A stretch of DNA of 64,000 nt from SB11 sp965222995 (GCA_965222995.1 OZ244977.1:2728001-2792000), one strand, 5' to 3'. Positions 1 through 9,259 are shown, counted from the stretch's first letter. The notes: generated from the sequence alone by a model not told the origin. Translations and numbers: made by a program.

Positions 1-476
1 TCTAATGCTCCCTCGCCAAACAGTAAATATTCAACCGTTAAAAGTCCTCTACTATCTCTTCTAAAATCAGAGAAATTAAAGTCTGAAGCTCGCACCCGTT
101 CTTCAACCCTACTTGTTTTCACGGGCCAAGTTCCAATATTCTCACTCACTGTGCCCAGTATAGGTTTTTCGCCCGGGCCAAAATTAAAGACATTGCAATA
201 TTGCCAATTGGCATAGTTTGAAATCCATTTTGCTTGACAAGCTGATAAGTTTATTTGTGAAGGGTTTTGCTTAAATGCTTCAATAGCCTGTACCAAACTA
301 TCGGTACTGGCTTGCATATTCACCCAACGAGGTAGTATTATGTTTTCTGAAAAATTGCTTAATAAAAGTTGCCTGTCATAAGCCGTATCAGTATCGCCAT
401 CAGTGTTTTTTTTGCAGCTTGTTACAAACAGACTTACAGTTACTAACTGAACTAATAAAAAGGTCTTTTTACTCAT
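1..476 (-). CDS. Imelysin-like lipoprotein, 3' part outside window
   Basis: The first 158 codons are present; the rest lies to the left of the window. The N-terminus is a lipoprotein signal with the lipidated Cys at residue 21 (LFVTSC followed by KK and acidic residues), so the protein should sit in an outer envelope membrane. The stretch RGLLTVEYLLFGEGA near the cut edge, preceded by NFGPG and GTWPV, fits the imelysin/insulin-cleaving membrane protease family (peptidase M75-like). In the family motif GxHxxE the His is replaced here by Leu (G-L-L-T-V-E), which argues against peptidase activity and for a binding or iron-uptake-linked role. It lies 62 nt downstream of a DUF4856 lipoprotein gene on the same strand and probably shares its promoter. 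Family assignment is fairly firm; the substrate is unknown. Confidence 0.8.
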   Translation of the reverse strand, partial: MSKKTFLLVQLVTVSLFVTSCKKNTDGDTDTAYDRQLLLSNFSENIILPRWVNMQASTDSLVQAIEAFKQNPSQINLSACQAKWISNYANWQYCNVFNFGPGEKPILGTVSENIGTWPVKTSRVEERVRASDFNFSDFRRDSRGLLTVEYLLFGEGAL

Positions 477-538
477 AATACCAATTGTGTGAAACTTATA
501 GTTTACTACCTAAAGGCTAGCCGACTATAAACCTGTTT

Positions 539-1681
539 TTATCTGTTTTGTACCGACACCCAATTTTGCTTAAAGTCGTCCATTTGTTCATTGGTAAAAC
601 CGTAGGTATCTTTAAGTATAGCTTGGTACTGGGTTATTTTTTTAAGCTCAGTAGCTCCATCTGTAACAAACTTATAAGCTGTTGAATTACCGTTGTGGGG
701 CGCATTCATCAATACCAATATTTCATCAATCTGAGCATCGGTAATAATGCGATGCTGTTGGGGTATAGCTTTAAAACCGTGTAAAAAACCTATCGCCTCA
801 CCCAAGTCGTGTAACCCACCTGCAATATCACTATCTGATGGGTTAGTTTTTGATAATTTAGAAATTACACCATACCCGTAATTTATAGAGGTTGCCATCA
901 TGGCTTTCTCAATATTAATTTTAAGAGCAGCTATTGCCTCATTTTTTTCTTTTTCATAAGCATCACCTGCTTTTACAGCTGCCAATAGTTTAATAAAGTT
1001 TGTTTGAATAATGGTATAAAAACCTTTCCCATCGTTCTTATCTCTGCGGGCAGTATACTTTGCCAAATAAGCATCAGGAGAATTGGTTTTTGTTGAGTTA
1101 TCAGTATTTGGAAATTCAGGGCTGGCACCAAAGGCACTTACCATTCTGTCTACAGTTTCTGTAGTAATTTCACCATCCATCAAAGTAAGTATGTGGTTGT
1201 ATAGGGCTGCACCGTATAATCCTTTTTCTACTTCCTGAATGTTTTCTTTTGCTCCCTTATCAAAAAGCCTTCCGCCAAAAACACCTCCGCTGGTAGCCTG
1301 AGCACCGTTTTTAGGGTCGTAAGAATTACCACTGGCATCAATCAATTCCTTAAACCAAACCGATTCTATTTTAGAAACATAGTATGCACCTGTTACAGTT
1401 TTTATATTTGGATTGCTTCCTGATGCAAATACATTGTTCAAGCCCATTTGAGATAACTTGGTAGTACCATCTTGAGCAGACTTCATATAATCTATGAAAT
1501 CTGAAAATTGAGATTTTATCGAAGTCTCTACAGCTGTATTCGCAGTATAGTTTGCCGACTCATAATTGGCAGGAATATTTAGTGTAGGTTTTGTATTGTT
1601 GTTGTCATCATCTTTCTTGCATGAAGTGCACAGCACAATACCCGCAAGCAATAAAGTAAAAACAGAGCTTAGTTTTTTCAT
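539..1681 (-). CDS. DUF4856 domain lipoprotein
   Basis: A 380-residue lipoprotein: hydrophobic signal, then CTSCKKDDD with Cys21 as the likely lipidation site. The body matches what I know of DUF4856 proteins of Bacteroidota, mainly helical with many charged residues (GGRLFDKGAKENIQEVEKG, LGEAIGFLHGF). DUF4856 genes often neighbour imelysin-family genes, as here, and the pair is usually seen in envelope loci that may respond to iron; that functional link is inference. No catalytic motif is visible. The start is well supported: a perfect TTTG-N19-TAGTTTTG promoter lies just upstream and the signal peptide begins at this ATG. Confidence 0.8.
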   Translation of the reverse strand: MKKLSSVFTLLLAGIVLCTSCKKDDDNNNTKPTLNIPANYESANYTANTAVETSIKSQFSDFIDYMKSAQDGTTKLSQMGLNNVFASGSNPNIKTVTGAYYVSKIESVWFKELIDASGNSYDPKNGAQATSGGVFGGRLFDKGAKENIQEVEKGLYGAALYNHILTLMDGEITTETVDRMVSAFGASPEFPNTDNSTKTNSPDAYLAKYTARRDKNDGKGFYTIIQTNFIKLLAAVKAGDAYEKEKNEAIAALKINIEKAMMATSINYGYGVISKLSKTNPSDSDIAGGLHDLGEAIGFLHGFKAIPQQHRIITDAQIDEILVLMNAPHNGNSTAYKFVTDGATELKKITQYQAILKDTYGFTNEQMDDFKQNWVSVQNR

Positions 1682-1701
1682 GGTTTAGTTTATTTCGGCT
1701 G

Positions 1702-1732
1702 CAAAACTATTCTTATTTAGATTAAATACAAA
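1702..1732 (-). promoter_or_regulatory. Bacteroidota-type promoter of the DUF4856/imelysin pair
   Basis: Read on the minus strand: TTTG (1729-1732), 19-nt spacer, TAGTTTTG (1702-1709). This matches the Bacteroidota housekeeping consensus TTTG-N19-21-TAnnTTTG at every fixed position and gives a leader of roughly 14 nt before the ATG at 1681. Confidence 0.75.
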
Positions 1733-2006
1733 TAACGTTTTAGAAACAACTACTTCCCTCCCCAAACTTTCACCGGTATTGATAAACAGGTATATCATTC
1801 CAAACTCCCCACACATAAAGCAATTCACACCTATGGTGAAAATTCATTTAGTAAAAATTCAATTCAAAAAGTATTTGATTAGCAAATTGTTAAATTTTTT
1901 ATCTCTCCTTTACTATGCCCATAACGGTAAGCCTACCCTCACTAAATAAATTATTACCTTGCAGGGGCTTAGAGGTATACATAATTTAATAATTTCAAAC
2001 TTCACT
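1733..2006. other. Intergenic region, little structure
   Basis: AT-rich DNA between the divergent DUF4856 and WG-repeat genes. I see no convincing TAnnTTTG box on the plus strand (the nearest, TTACCTTG around 1957, is poor), no strong hairpin and no conserved small open frame. Confidence 0.5.
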
Positions 2007-3527
2007 ATGAAAAAGCTATTACTGCTTTCATTACTTTTTATTGTTAAACAATTAGCTGCACAGCCCTTTACGCCAGATAAGTACGGATATGTAAAAGACC
2101 CCAAGTTTCATAAACTCATCAAAGAAAAAGGCTACGAATTGGTAACGGATTTTCAGAAAGTTGAGAGTGGGAACGACAGTCTATACGCTAATGTTTACAT
2201 TAACGGAGAGTGGAAATACATTAATGTGTATGGTGACCTGAAAACCACTTTGTTCGACTACCAAAAAAGAGAGGAGCAATATGTTATAAGAGATTATTCT
2301 ATAGAGGAAATTGGCGATATGGATGAGGTTTATGAAGCAGTCCCCATGCCAAGCATAGAAAACAGCAAACCATACTCTGAATATGAAATAACCAAACCCG
2401 GTGGAAAGAAATGGGGCACAGTACACTACAAAACTAAAAAACAAGGCTTACCCTATATATACGATAGAATTTCTTACATCAACCCAACAATAGTAGCCAT
2501 ACACCAAGAAAAAAAGGTGGGTATAGCCTACTCTGCAGGTAAAGTTTTGATAGCCCCAAAATATGAGTCGCTTTGGTCGTTGTATGGCAGGGATGATAGT
2601 CGGTTATTACTTACTGCAAAAGAAAATAACAAATACGGAGTTATTGATGCGGAAGGAAAAATAATAGTTCCTATTATTTACGACCAGTTGCATAAATGTG
2701 TCGGCTGCGGAAATGGGTTAATTAAAGTTAAACTAAACAACAAATGGGGGCTTATAACATCTGATAATAAGCAAATACTTCCCACTACCTACAATGAAAT
2801 AAGACGTTTAACAAGAAACGTTATACAAGTGAGACCCAATGAAGTAAGAAGGTTCGGGCTGATAGACAGTTTGGGTAATTTTATTGTAGACACAATGCAA
2901 ACGCATATAGGTGTAGAGCGATACGGAATACACTACAGAAATGGCAACTTAGTAGGTTTATTGAGCCGCAATGGAGAGGTTCTTTTACCACAAAAGTATA
3001 CAAGTATTGAACACCGAGGTAATAACAACCTTTTAGTAAGAAAAGGAAACAAATACGGGTTGTTAAATGCTAAAGCCGAAGAAATAATTCCCATTCAATA
3101 CCGCTTTTTATATACCTATACCAGGAAGAAGTTTATAATGGCCGGAGATACACTAGGCAAAGTGGGCATTTTAGATTTCGATAACAATACAAAAATAAAG
3201 TTCCTATATGATGAACTAGCCATTTTTGATAATACCAGATACTTTTATAAGCGCGATGGGAAATACGGCATAATGAATACCAAAGAAAAAGTGTTAAAAA
3301 CCTTCAAATACTCAAAAATGAGAAAAGAGGGCGACTTTTTTCTTGTTGAGGAAAACAACAAACAAGGGATTATAGATATTGAAGGAAATGTATTACTCCC
3401 TATAAAATACTTCTATATAAAAGATGCTCACGACCTATACCAACACGGGCATTGCAAAGTGAGGATACATGGAAAATACTACCATGTTGACCGATATGGA
3501 AACGAAGCACTTATAAGACGCTACTAG
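2007..3527 (+). CDS. Secreted WG-repeat protein
   Basis: 506 residues. An in-frame ATG lies 48 nt upstream (1959), but the one at 2007 is chosen because it opens a classic signal peptide (MKKLLLLSLLFIVKQLAAQ). The mature protein is built of about ten WG repeats of 45-60 residues, each with the pattern K-[WY]-G-[LIV]-x-(5)-G-x-[IL]-[ILV]-P-x-x-Y, for example KYGVIDAEGKIIVPIIYD and KWGLITSDNKQILPTTY. WG repeats form beta-rich arrays thought to mediate binding; no enzyme domain is attached. The gene 14 nt downstream is probably cotranscribed. Exported location is likely; the partner is unknown. Confidence 0.85.
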   Translation: MKKLLLLSLLFIVKQLAAQPFTPDKYGYVKDPKFHKLIKEKGYELVTDFQKVESGNDSLYANVYINGEWKYINVYGDLKTTLFDYQKREEQYVIRDYSIEEIGDMDEVYEAVPMPSIENSKPYSEYEITKPGGKKWGTVHYKTKKQGLPYIYDRISYINPTIVAIHQEKKVGIAYSAGKVLIAPKYESLWSLYGRDDSRLLLTAKENNKYGVIDAEGKIIVPIIYDQLHKCVGCGNGLIKVKLNNKWGLITSDNKQILPTTYNEIRRLTRNVIQVRPNEVRRFGLIDSLGNFIVDTMQTHIGVERYGIHYRNGNLVGLLSRNGEVLLPQKYTSIEHRGNNNLLVRKGNKYGLLNAKAEEIIPIQYRFLYTYTRKKFIMAGDTLGKVGILDFDNNTKIKFLYDELAIFDNTRYFYKRDGKYGIMNTKEKVLKTFKYSKMRKEGDFFLVEENNKQGIIDIEGNVLLPIKYFYIKDAHDLYQHGHCKVRIHGKYYHVDRYGNEALIRRY

Positions 3528-3540
3528 CCCAAATTTTTCA

Positions 3541-3852
3541 ATGGAACCACAAAGTACCTCACAAGAATTTATTGCTTTACTATCCTTTTATGCTACAGAA
3601 CAAGGCGGACTTAAAACGCCTGCACTATCAGGAGACAGAATAAAACTACAGTTTGAGTATAACCACACAAGCCCGTTTGCCGAGCTTGAATTTCTTGATG
3701 ATGAACCGGTTTACCCCGGCGATACTGCTAAAGCTAAGCTTACAATCACATCACATGGTTTTGATACAAAAACTATTGCGGTAGGTACTGCTTTTAGCTT
3801 TAGTTTGGGCGATAAAGCTATTGGCAATGGGGTAATAAAATTGTTTACTTAA
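3541..3852 (+). CDS. Stand-alone EF-Tu domain III-like protein
   Basis: 103 residues, no signal peptide. The sequence runs parallel to the third (C-terminal beta-barrel) domain of elongation factor Tu: a GGLKTPALSG stretch where EF-Tu has GGRHTPFFKG, EPVYPGD where EF-Tu has EMVMPGD, and a C-terminal FSFSLGDKAIGNGVI where EF-Tu has FAIREGGRTVGAGVV. The GTPase domain and domain II are absent, so it cannot be a translation factor by itself. Small isolated copies of this barrel occur in Bacteroidota as uncharacterised proteins. It follows the WG-repeat gene by 13 nt and is probably translated from the same mRNA. Fold assignment is likely; the role is unknown. Confidence 0.65.
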   Translation: MEPQSTSQEFIALLSFYATEQGGLKTPALSGDRIKLQFEYNHTSPFAELEFLDDEPVYPGDTAKAKLTITSHGFDTKTIAVGTAFSFSLGDKAIGNGVIKLFT

Positions 3853-3874
3853 AAATTATCTTTTAGCTTCTTAA

Positions 3875-4336
3875 TTAATCATCCAAAGCGATGAGTTTAA
3901 CAGTCCCTTCAACCTCACCAATATTATATTTGAAATTAAATAATTCACCGGAACTCAGATTAATAACCGTATCTTTTTTATCAATTAATATCAGTTTTAC
4001 TACATCTTTATCCCTTATATTAAACAGAAGTGTATCACCCGATATTTTATACTTATCATCAATTTTCCAACCTTTTCTAACTGCTTTCTCCGGCTCATCT
4101 TCAGGATAAGGATGTGTTGATGGGTTACCAACAGGCATCTTTAATTTTTCTAGGTCAACTTCATTTTTATATTTATCCTTAACATCTACCTTCCAAGTAT
4201 ATATATGGTTGTTTTTACTATTCAGATAACCAGGTTCAGATTTATCTACTGAAATAATAATCTTATTTTCAATTGAATGCAATTTTGAACAGCTACTAAG
4301 CACTACTACTGAAAGGATAAAAAATAGCTTTTTCAT
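3875..4336 (-). CDS. Small lipoprotein of unknown function
   Basis: 153 residues with a lipoprotein signal (VVVLSSC, Cys16). The rest is Lys- and Asp-rich and appears to be beta-structured; I recognise no domain. Its stop lies 22 nt from the stop of the convergent EF-Tu-barrel gene. The start is set by the signal peptide. Strain- or genus-specific envelope protein is the most I can say. Confidence 0.6.
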   Translation of the reverse strand: MKKLFFILSVVVLSSCSKLHSIENKIIISVDKSEPGYLNSKNNHIYTWKVDVKDKYKNEVDLEKLKMPVGNPSTHPYPEDEPEKAVRKGWKIDDKYKISGDTLLFNIRDKDVVKLILIDKKDTVINLSSGELFNFKYNIGEVEGTVKLIALDD

Positions 4337-4467
4337 ATTGATAATATTTCAAGTAAAATTACAAAATATCACCAATATTTGATGAAGTTAGTTATTTAAC
4401 TAAAGTCTTTTACTTAACAGTTTTACGGTTTCAGCTACTACTCGGCATTTCTGCTTACTTAATCCCG

Positions 4468-5631
4468 TTATTTATCTTCTCCTGAAAACACTTTTTCAAT
4501 GAAACCTTCATCCTCTTTTTCTTTATTACTACTTATTGAAGAAATATTTATAGAGTTTTCTAAAGACGGCTTTAACGCTTGCCAAAATGCATTTCTTAAA
4601 ACGTTAGTTACAGCCGCCCAAATATGTAAATTAGGGTCATTAAATTCACCCTCTATATTCAGCTTTGTAGCCAGCTGTTCTTTGCTTTGGTTTTGAAATA
4701 TTTCCGCAGTAGTGCCTATAAGTGTTTCCCAAGCTATTTGCCCAATATCACCTTCTTCCTTATTCCACTGCACAACATCTAAATCTTTAATAATAGGTTT
4801 CACATAACCATCAAATTTTCCATTTCTGGCAGCAAACTCGCTGTATAGCCCGTAATTCCCTTTCTTAACGTCGAAATTGGCGTATGCCTGCAGCATATCA
4901 TTAATTTTTACCATATTCAACTTTTTAAGCTGTGCATTTAAATCAAAAGTTGGCTGTTGTGCCAATGCATCCAAATCCACGTTCAAGTCAAAATTTCCTC
5001 CATATATTTCTCCCACTGCAGAGATATTAGCAGGCAGCAATTTTTTATTTTTATTTACACTTGAAAGGTTGTTAGCAACTACCCTAATATTATTCATTAC
5101 TATATCAATGTTAGGGCTAGAATTAGGGTCTATATAATGAACCTCACCATTATTTACTTCAAAATGATTTATGGTTATAGGCATCAAATCGCTTAGCAGT
5201 GTTTCAAAATCTGCTGTATCATTAGCTACATTTTCATCATCCTCTTTGGCATTAACAAAATTAACTACCGGCTCATCAAAAATTATCTCACCAACAAACT
5301 TCCCTTTAAATAAAGACTTCCATTCAACAGATAAATCAATATTTTTAGATTTAAAAAAAGGAATAGTGTCTTTACTGTCTGATTGTTTTTGTAGCTTAAC
5401 AATCCTAATATTTTCTATAGTATAAGCACCTCTATAAAGATATATATCAATATCTTCAACATGCCCATAATATTCTTTCATTTCTGAAAGAGATTTGTTT
5501 ACATACCTTAAAACAATTGTTGGAAGTAATATTCTTAAAACAACTAATAATAAAATAATAATTATTAATATTTTTATTATTCTCTTTTTTTTCTTCTTTT
5601 TTTTAGAAGAAAATATATCTGCTATACTCAT
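4468..5631 (-). CDS. AsmA-like DUF748 membrane-anchored protein
   Basis: 387 residues. A lysine run (residues 10-17) precedes one N-terminal transmembrane helix (about 18-40), then a long beta-rich periplasmic part. The features YVNKSLSEMKEYYGHVEDIDIYLYRGAY, INHFEVNNGEVHYID and NISAVGEIYGGNFDL are typical of DUF748/AsmA-type proteins, now viewed as bridge-like proteins that help move lipids or assemble the outer envelope. The family often reaches 400-1200 residues, so this is a short member. It is divergent from the YihY gene with 71 nt between starts, so the two probably share a control region. Homology is good; function is inferred from the family. Confidence 0.7.
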   Translation of the reverse strand: MSIADIFSSKKKKKKKRIIKILIIIILLLVVLRILLPTIVLRYVNKSLSEMKEYYGHVEDIDIYLYRGAYTIENIRIVKLQKQSDSKDTIPFFKSKNIDLSVEWKSLFKGKFVGEIIFDEPVVNFVNAKEDDENVANDTADFETLLSDLMPITINHFEVNNGEVHYIDPNSSPNIDIVMNNIRVVANNLSSVNKNKKLLPANISAVGEIYGGNFDLNVDLDALAQQPTFDLNAQLKKLNMVKINDMLQAYANFDVKKGNYGLYSEFAARNGKFDGYVKPIIKDLDVVQWNKEEGDIGQIAWETLIGTTAEIFQNQSKEQLATKLNIEGEFNDPNLHIWAAVTNVLRNAFWQALKPSLENSINISSISSNKEKEDEGFIEKVFSGEDK

Positions 5632-5702
5632 AATTTTCTAATGTATGTACCTATACATAAAAAAACTATGCCAGTGGAATAGCTTTTGTTTTTTTAAGAA
5701 TA

Positions 5703-6632
5703 ATGATTAGCGATAAAATTAAAGTTATAGTTACCGATTTTTGGGAAGTATTAAAAAAAGTATTTTCATCCTTTTCGGATGATAAGGTAACTAAACTTAG
5801 TGCAGCCTTATCGTATTATACTATATTTTCGCTTCCCCCAATGCTTTTGGTTGCTATTAGCATGTTTAGCATATTCTTTGGCAGGGATGCCATACAAGGT
5901 GAAGTGTTTGCGCTGATTCAAGAGTATGTAGGTAATGATGCTGCCGCACAAATACAAAATGTATTAAAAGAAACCTCGTTAAATTACGATTCAACATGGG
6001 CTGCAGTAGCAGGTATCGGAGCCTTGCTAATTGGTGCTACAGGTATTTTTATAGAAATACAAGACTCTATAAACTTTATATGGGGACTGAAAACTAAACC
6101 CAAAAAAGGTATCATCAAGTTGTTTATTAACAGGCTGCTATCATTCTCAATGATATTAGTACTAGGCTTTGTTCTTATGGTTTCACTCCTGCTAAGTTCA
6201 CTGGTAGAAATATTCTTAAATCAGTTAAAAGCTCACTTTAATGATAATTTGGTTGACGCCCTATATTATATAGATTACCTGGTTGTATTTTTAACCTTTT
6301 CAACCCTTATAGCATTTATATTCAAGGTATTACCAAGTGCTAATGTAAAATGGAAATATATTTTTAAAGGAGCCATGCTAACCAGTTTACTATTTATGAT
6401 TGGTAAATACCTGATAGGCTTTTACTTAAAAAACAGCACTATAATTTCTGCCTATGGAGGTGCAGGCTCATTAATTGTATTATTGGCTTGGGTATATTTC
6501 TCAGCAATGATACTTTATTTTGGGGCAGAATTTACCCAAGTGTATACACGCTTTAAAGGCGATACAATTACACCTGATAAATTTGCTATAAGAATAGAAA
6601 AAAAGGTTAAAGAGAAACCTAAAAACAGTTAG
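5703..6632 (+). CDS. YihY/virulence factor BrkB family inner-membrane protein
   Basis: 309 residues with about six transmembrane helices. Family signatures: KLSAALSYYTIFSLPPMLLV near the N-terminus, GALLIGATGIFIEIQDSINFIWGLK in the middle, and YGGAGSLIVLLAWVYFSAMILYFGAEFTQVY near the end. Older names such as ribonuclease BN or serum-resistance BrkB are not reliable for this family; its activity is unsettled, with recent views linking it to lipid movement between membranes. It sits head-to-head with an AsmA-like gene, which would fit an envelope-lipid role, but that is inference. Confidence 0.9.
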   Translation: MISDKIKVIVTDFWEVLKKVFSSFSDDKVTKLSAALSYYTIFSLPPMLLVAISMFSIFFGRDAIQGEVFALIQEYVGNDAAAQIQNVLKETSLNYDSTWAAVAGIGALLIGATGIFIEIQDSINFIWGLKTKPKKGIIKLFINRLLSFSMILVLGFVLMVSLLLSSLVEIFLNQLKAHFNDNLVDALYYIDYLVVFLTFSTLIAFIFKVLPSANVKWKYIFKGAMLTSLLFMIGKYLIGFYLKNSTIISAYGGAGSLIVLLAWVYFSAMILYFGAEFTQVYTRFKGDTITPDKFAIRIEKKVKEKPKNS

Positions 6633-6672
6633 TTATAAAATATACATATATAAAACCAACTTTATAGCTTTT

Positions 6673-7635
6673 TTAAAGTTTCAAAAGTTTAGTTGTAGTA
6701 ATAACTTTACCTTCTTGTTCAATTACAGCATAAAAAACACCGGTTGGTATTTGAGGTAACTGTATTTGCTGTACCGAGTTGTTTAAGTTTTCTTCCCAAA
6801 TAGTTTCACCTAGCATATTATAAAACTTTACCTTTTTTAAAGTTGTATTTCCTGTAGTTTGCTCAATAGTAACAGTATTATTTGCCCCAATAATAGTTGG
6901 GTATACCTGTATGTTATTGGCAATATAAGAAACCAACCCCGTAGAAGATGAAGGCGTAAACTTATATACCGTACCTGTTTGCGGTACATTGTCCATAGCC
7001 AAAAAAGTACCCGTTTTGGTTTCAACAGGGCTTTGCGAGTTTCCTGTTAGCCAAACCCTGTTAAAAATATTAGTGAAGTTATTATCCATTTCAAGCAAGC
7101 CCACAATAGGTCCGTTGGCATTATTTTCCCAAAGGTTATTACTCACACTCATAGGACCATAGCGCATTTCAATTACCCCGCTATTTTCATATATCCACAT
7201 CTGAAAATTGATACAGTCATTAGAGTCTCCTGCCTCAAACCCCATATTCTTCCACTGCATTTTAAAGATATTATCTCCTCCAACCGTTTCGTTTGCAAAT
7301 GAAAACACCGAAGTTTCATTGGCCCCTTTTCTACCGTCGAACAAGCCCCTGGCTGCATACAATGTAGTTGAACGATTGTTATTGGTAAAATAAGCATAGC
7401 CTTGTTTCAAAGGAATAAATATGCTGTTATTAACCAAATCGTAAGTACTGCTAAAAGCCTTAAAATTCATATTTCCCTTAGTACTAACATTCCCCCAAAA
7501 TTGAGAATCATCGGGAATTTCAAAAGTAGGGTTGGCAATTTCAGTATAGCTTTGGTTTTCTGATACTGTAAGACTGTATTGTGCTTTAACTGAAAAGGCA
7601 CAGAATAATAGTGTAATAAGTATAATTTTATTCAT
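6673..7635 (-). CDS. Secreted T9SS cargo protein
   Basis: 320 residues: signal peptide (ending SVKAQ), a beta-rich central region with many Asn, Gly and Trp, and a C-terminal T9SS type A sorting domain of about 75 residues (IQVYPTI, then VKFYNMLGETIWEENL, IPTGVFYAVIEQEGKVITTTKLLKL). The type IX system exports such proteins across the outer membrane and cleaves the domain. No catalytic motif is visible in the central part, so it may be an adhesin or structural surface protein. Separated from thymidine kinase by 128 nt on the same strand. Confidence 0.85.
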   Translation of the reverse strand: MNKIILITLLFCAFSVKAQYSLTVSENQSYTEIANPTFEIPDDSQFWGNVSTKGNMNFKAFSSTYDLVNNSIFIPLKQGYAYFTNNNRSTTLYAARGLFDGRKGANETSVFSFANETVGGDNIFKMQWKNMGFEAGDSNDCINFQMWIYENSGVIEMRYGPMSVSNNLWENNANGPIVGLLEMDNNFTNIFNRVWLTGNSQSPVETKTGTFLAMDNVPQTGTVYKFTPSSSTGLVSYIANNIQVYPTIIGANNTVTIEQTTGNTTLKKVKFYNMLGETIWEENLNNSVQQIQLPQIPTGVFYAVIEQEGKVITTTKLLKL

Positions 7636-7763
7636 AATGGGGGAGTTTCTTTTGCAAACAGAGCAAAAGAAAAGTAAAAGAGTTTACCGGTAAATAGAGT
7701 ATTTATACCAAGTATAGTATTATTTTATAGAAACCTGCACACGGCGCATATCAAACAAATTAG

Positions 7764-8342
7764 CTATCCTTTAAAATCTTCATTAAAACAACTGCGGCAA
7801 CGCGGCTCATAGCTTTCCTTTTCTCCAAGTAAAACCTGCCCCTCCTCTTTAGACAATCGTAATGAATGTGTTGCAGAATCTCCGCATTTCATACAAACAG
7901 CATGTACTTTGGTTACATATTCGGCTTGGGCTAAAAGGTTGGGCATAGGACCAAAAGGTCTGCCACGGTAATCCATATCCAGTCCTGCCGCTATAACCCG
8001 CACCCCACGCCTTGCCAGTTCTGCACAAACATTTGCCAGCTCGTTATCAAAAAACTGAGCCTCGTCAACACCTATTACCTCAGCATCGTTTGCCATTAAT
8101 AGTATGTTTTGTGAAGAATCAACAGGAGTAGAGCGTATCTCATTATCATTATGCGATACAATATTTTCTTCATGATATCGCACATCGGTAATAGGTTTAA
8201 AAATCTCTATTTTTTGGTTGGCAAACTGTGCACGTTTTAGTCTGCGAATAAGCTCCTCGGTTTTGCCGCTAAACATACACCCGCAAATCACCTCAATCCA
8301 CCCCTTTTGTCTTCCTCTATTGCCTACCGGCTCTATAAACAT
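7764..8342 (-). CDS. tdk: Thymidine kinase (type II)
   Basis: 192 residues, normal for the bacterial type II family. It phosphorylates thymidine (and deoxyuridine) with ATP in the pyrimidine salvage pathway. Visible features: P-loop GCMFSGKT at residues 21-28, the Walker B-like VDEAQFF that carries the catalytic Glu, and a structural zinc site formed by CMKC and CRSC pairs near the C-terminus. Cytosolic tetramer in known homologues. It starts with a short basic extension (MFIEPVGNRGRQKGW) common in Bacteroidota versions. Monocistronic by layout. Confidence 0.97.
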   Translation of the reverse strand: MFIEPVGNRGRQKGWIEVICGCMFSGKTEELIRRLKRAQFANQKIEIFKPITDVRYHEENIVSHNDNEIRSTPVDSSQNILLMANDAEVIGVDEAQFFDNELANVCAELARRGVRVIAAGLDMDYRGRPFGPMPNLLAQAEYVTKVHAVCMKCGDSATHSLRLSKEEGQVLLGEKESYEPRCRSCFNEDFKG

Positions 8343-8433
8343 ACCTTTTTGTTGCTGTTTTCGTTATTAATTATACACATTGCTTGGTGCAATACTTACA
8401 CCCCAATTATAATTAGCCTTCGCCTTGCTAAAC

Positions 8434-8441
8434 TATATTTG
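8434..8441 (+). promoter_or_regulatory. TATATTTG box for the acidic-linker gene
   Basis: A perfect TAnnTTTG -7 box 19 nt before the ATG at 8461. No good TTTG lies 19-21 bp upstream, so only half of the consensus is present. Confidence 0.45.
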
Positions 8442-8460
8442 AACTGCAAAATAACTGAAA

Positions 8461-9192
8461 ATGAGCAATAGGACGGAACGCCACGATAAAATTCAACAAA
8501 TTACAGCCAAGCTGATAGAATTGAACAACAATTTTACTAATGCCCAACAGCTTACAGCTATTGATATAGGGCTTTTGAAGAAATATGTTGTGGATTTGTA
8601 TGATGAAGTTTTATTGCTAGAGCCTGAAAAAGCTGTGGTACAGCCTGATGCACCTGTAACTACACCCAAAGTAGTTGAACCTGAGGTGAAAGAAGAGCCT
8701 GTGGTAAACAATACTCCTGAGCCTGAACCTGTTGAAGAAATAAAAGAAGTTCCTCCCCCAGCACCTAAAGCGGAAGAGAAAAAAGAAGAAACACCCGTTG
8801 CCGAAGAACCCAAACCTGTTGAGGAACCAGAAGCACCTATAGAAGAACCAGCAGCCGGAGCTGAAACAACTGAACAGGAAGAAGAAAAAGACAACTCGCT
8901 AAACTCTAGTCTACAGCAACCTGAAACAAACGATTTAGCTTCAAAATTGGGAAAAACTCCAATACACGATTTGAAAAAGGCAATCAGTATAAACAAAAAG
9001 TTTGAGTTTATAAGCCAATTGTTTGAAGGAGACCACGAAGGATATACTAAATCTGTACATTACCTAAACGGCTTGAAAAACAAAGAAGAAGCTATGAACT
9101 TTTTTAATAGTTTGAAGAGCGAACGAAATTGGGACGAGGAAAATAAACGCTTTATAGAATTTGCTGATTTGGTAAACCGCCGATTTATGTAA
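8461..9192 (+). CDS. Conserved Bacteroidota protein with Pro/Glu-rich linker
   Basis: 243 residues, cytosolic by lack of a signal. Three parts: a short helical N-terminus (1-55), a long low-complexity linker rich in Pro, Glu and Val (about 60-145), and a conserved C-terminal helical module (about 150-243) containing DLKKAISINKKFEFISQLF and FNSLKSERNWD. The C-terminal module is a familiar uncharacterised Bacteroidota family. The architecture resembles an anchor-linker-effector or scaffold protein; no enzyme motif is seen. A TATATTTG promoter box lies just upstream, and comEC follows after 67 nt. Confidence 0.65.
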   Translation: MSNRTERHDKIQQITAKLIELNNNFTNAQQLTAIDIGLLKKYVVDLYDEVLLLEPEKAVVQPDAPVTTPKVVEPEVKEEPVVNNTPEPEPVEEIKEVPPPAPKAEEKKEETPVAEEPKPVEEPEAPIEEPAAGAETTEQEEEKDNSLNSSLQQPETNDLASKLGKTPIHDLKKAISINKKFEFISQLFEGDHEGYTKSVHYLNGLKNKEEAMNFFNSLKSERNWDEENKRFIEFADLVNRRFM

Positions 9193-9259
9193 TTGCACCT
9201 TTCCCGCCATTGCGAACACTGTAAGCAATCTTTTTAATAAAATACTCTATCTTTCCCTT

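Noticed and set aside
5703..6632. Ribonuclease BN as name for the YihY family protein
   Set aside because: The name comes from an early misassignment; the protein is an integral membrane protein with no nuclease motif.
8493..8996. 167-codon open frame on the minus strand opposite the Pro/Glu-rich protein
   Set aside because: Ser/Gly-rich shadow of the low-complexity linker on the plus strand; no signal, no promoter.
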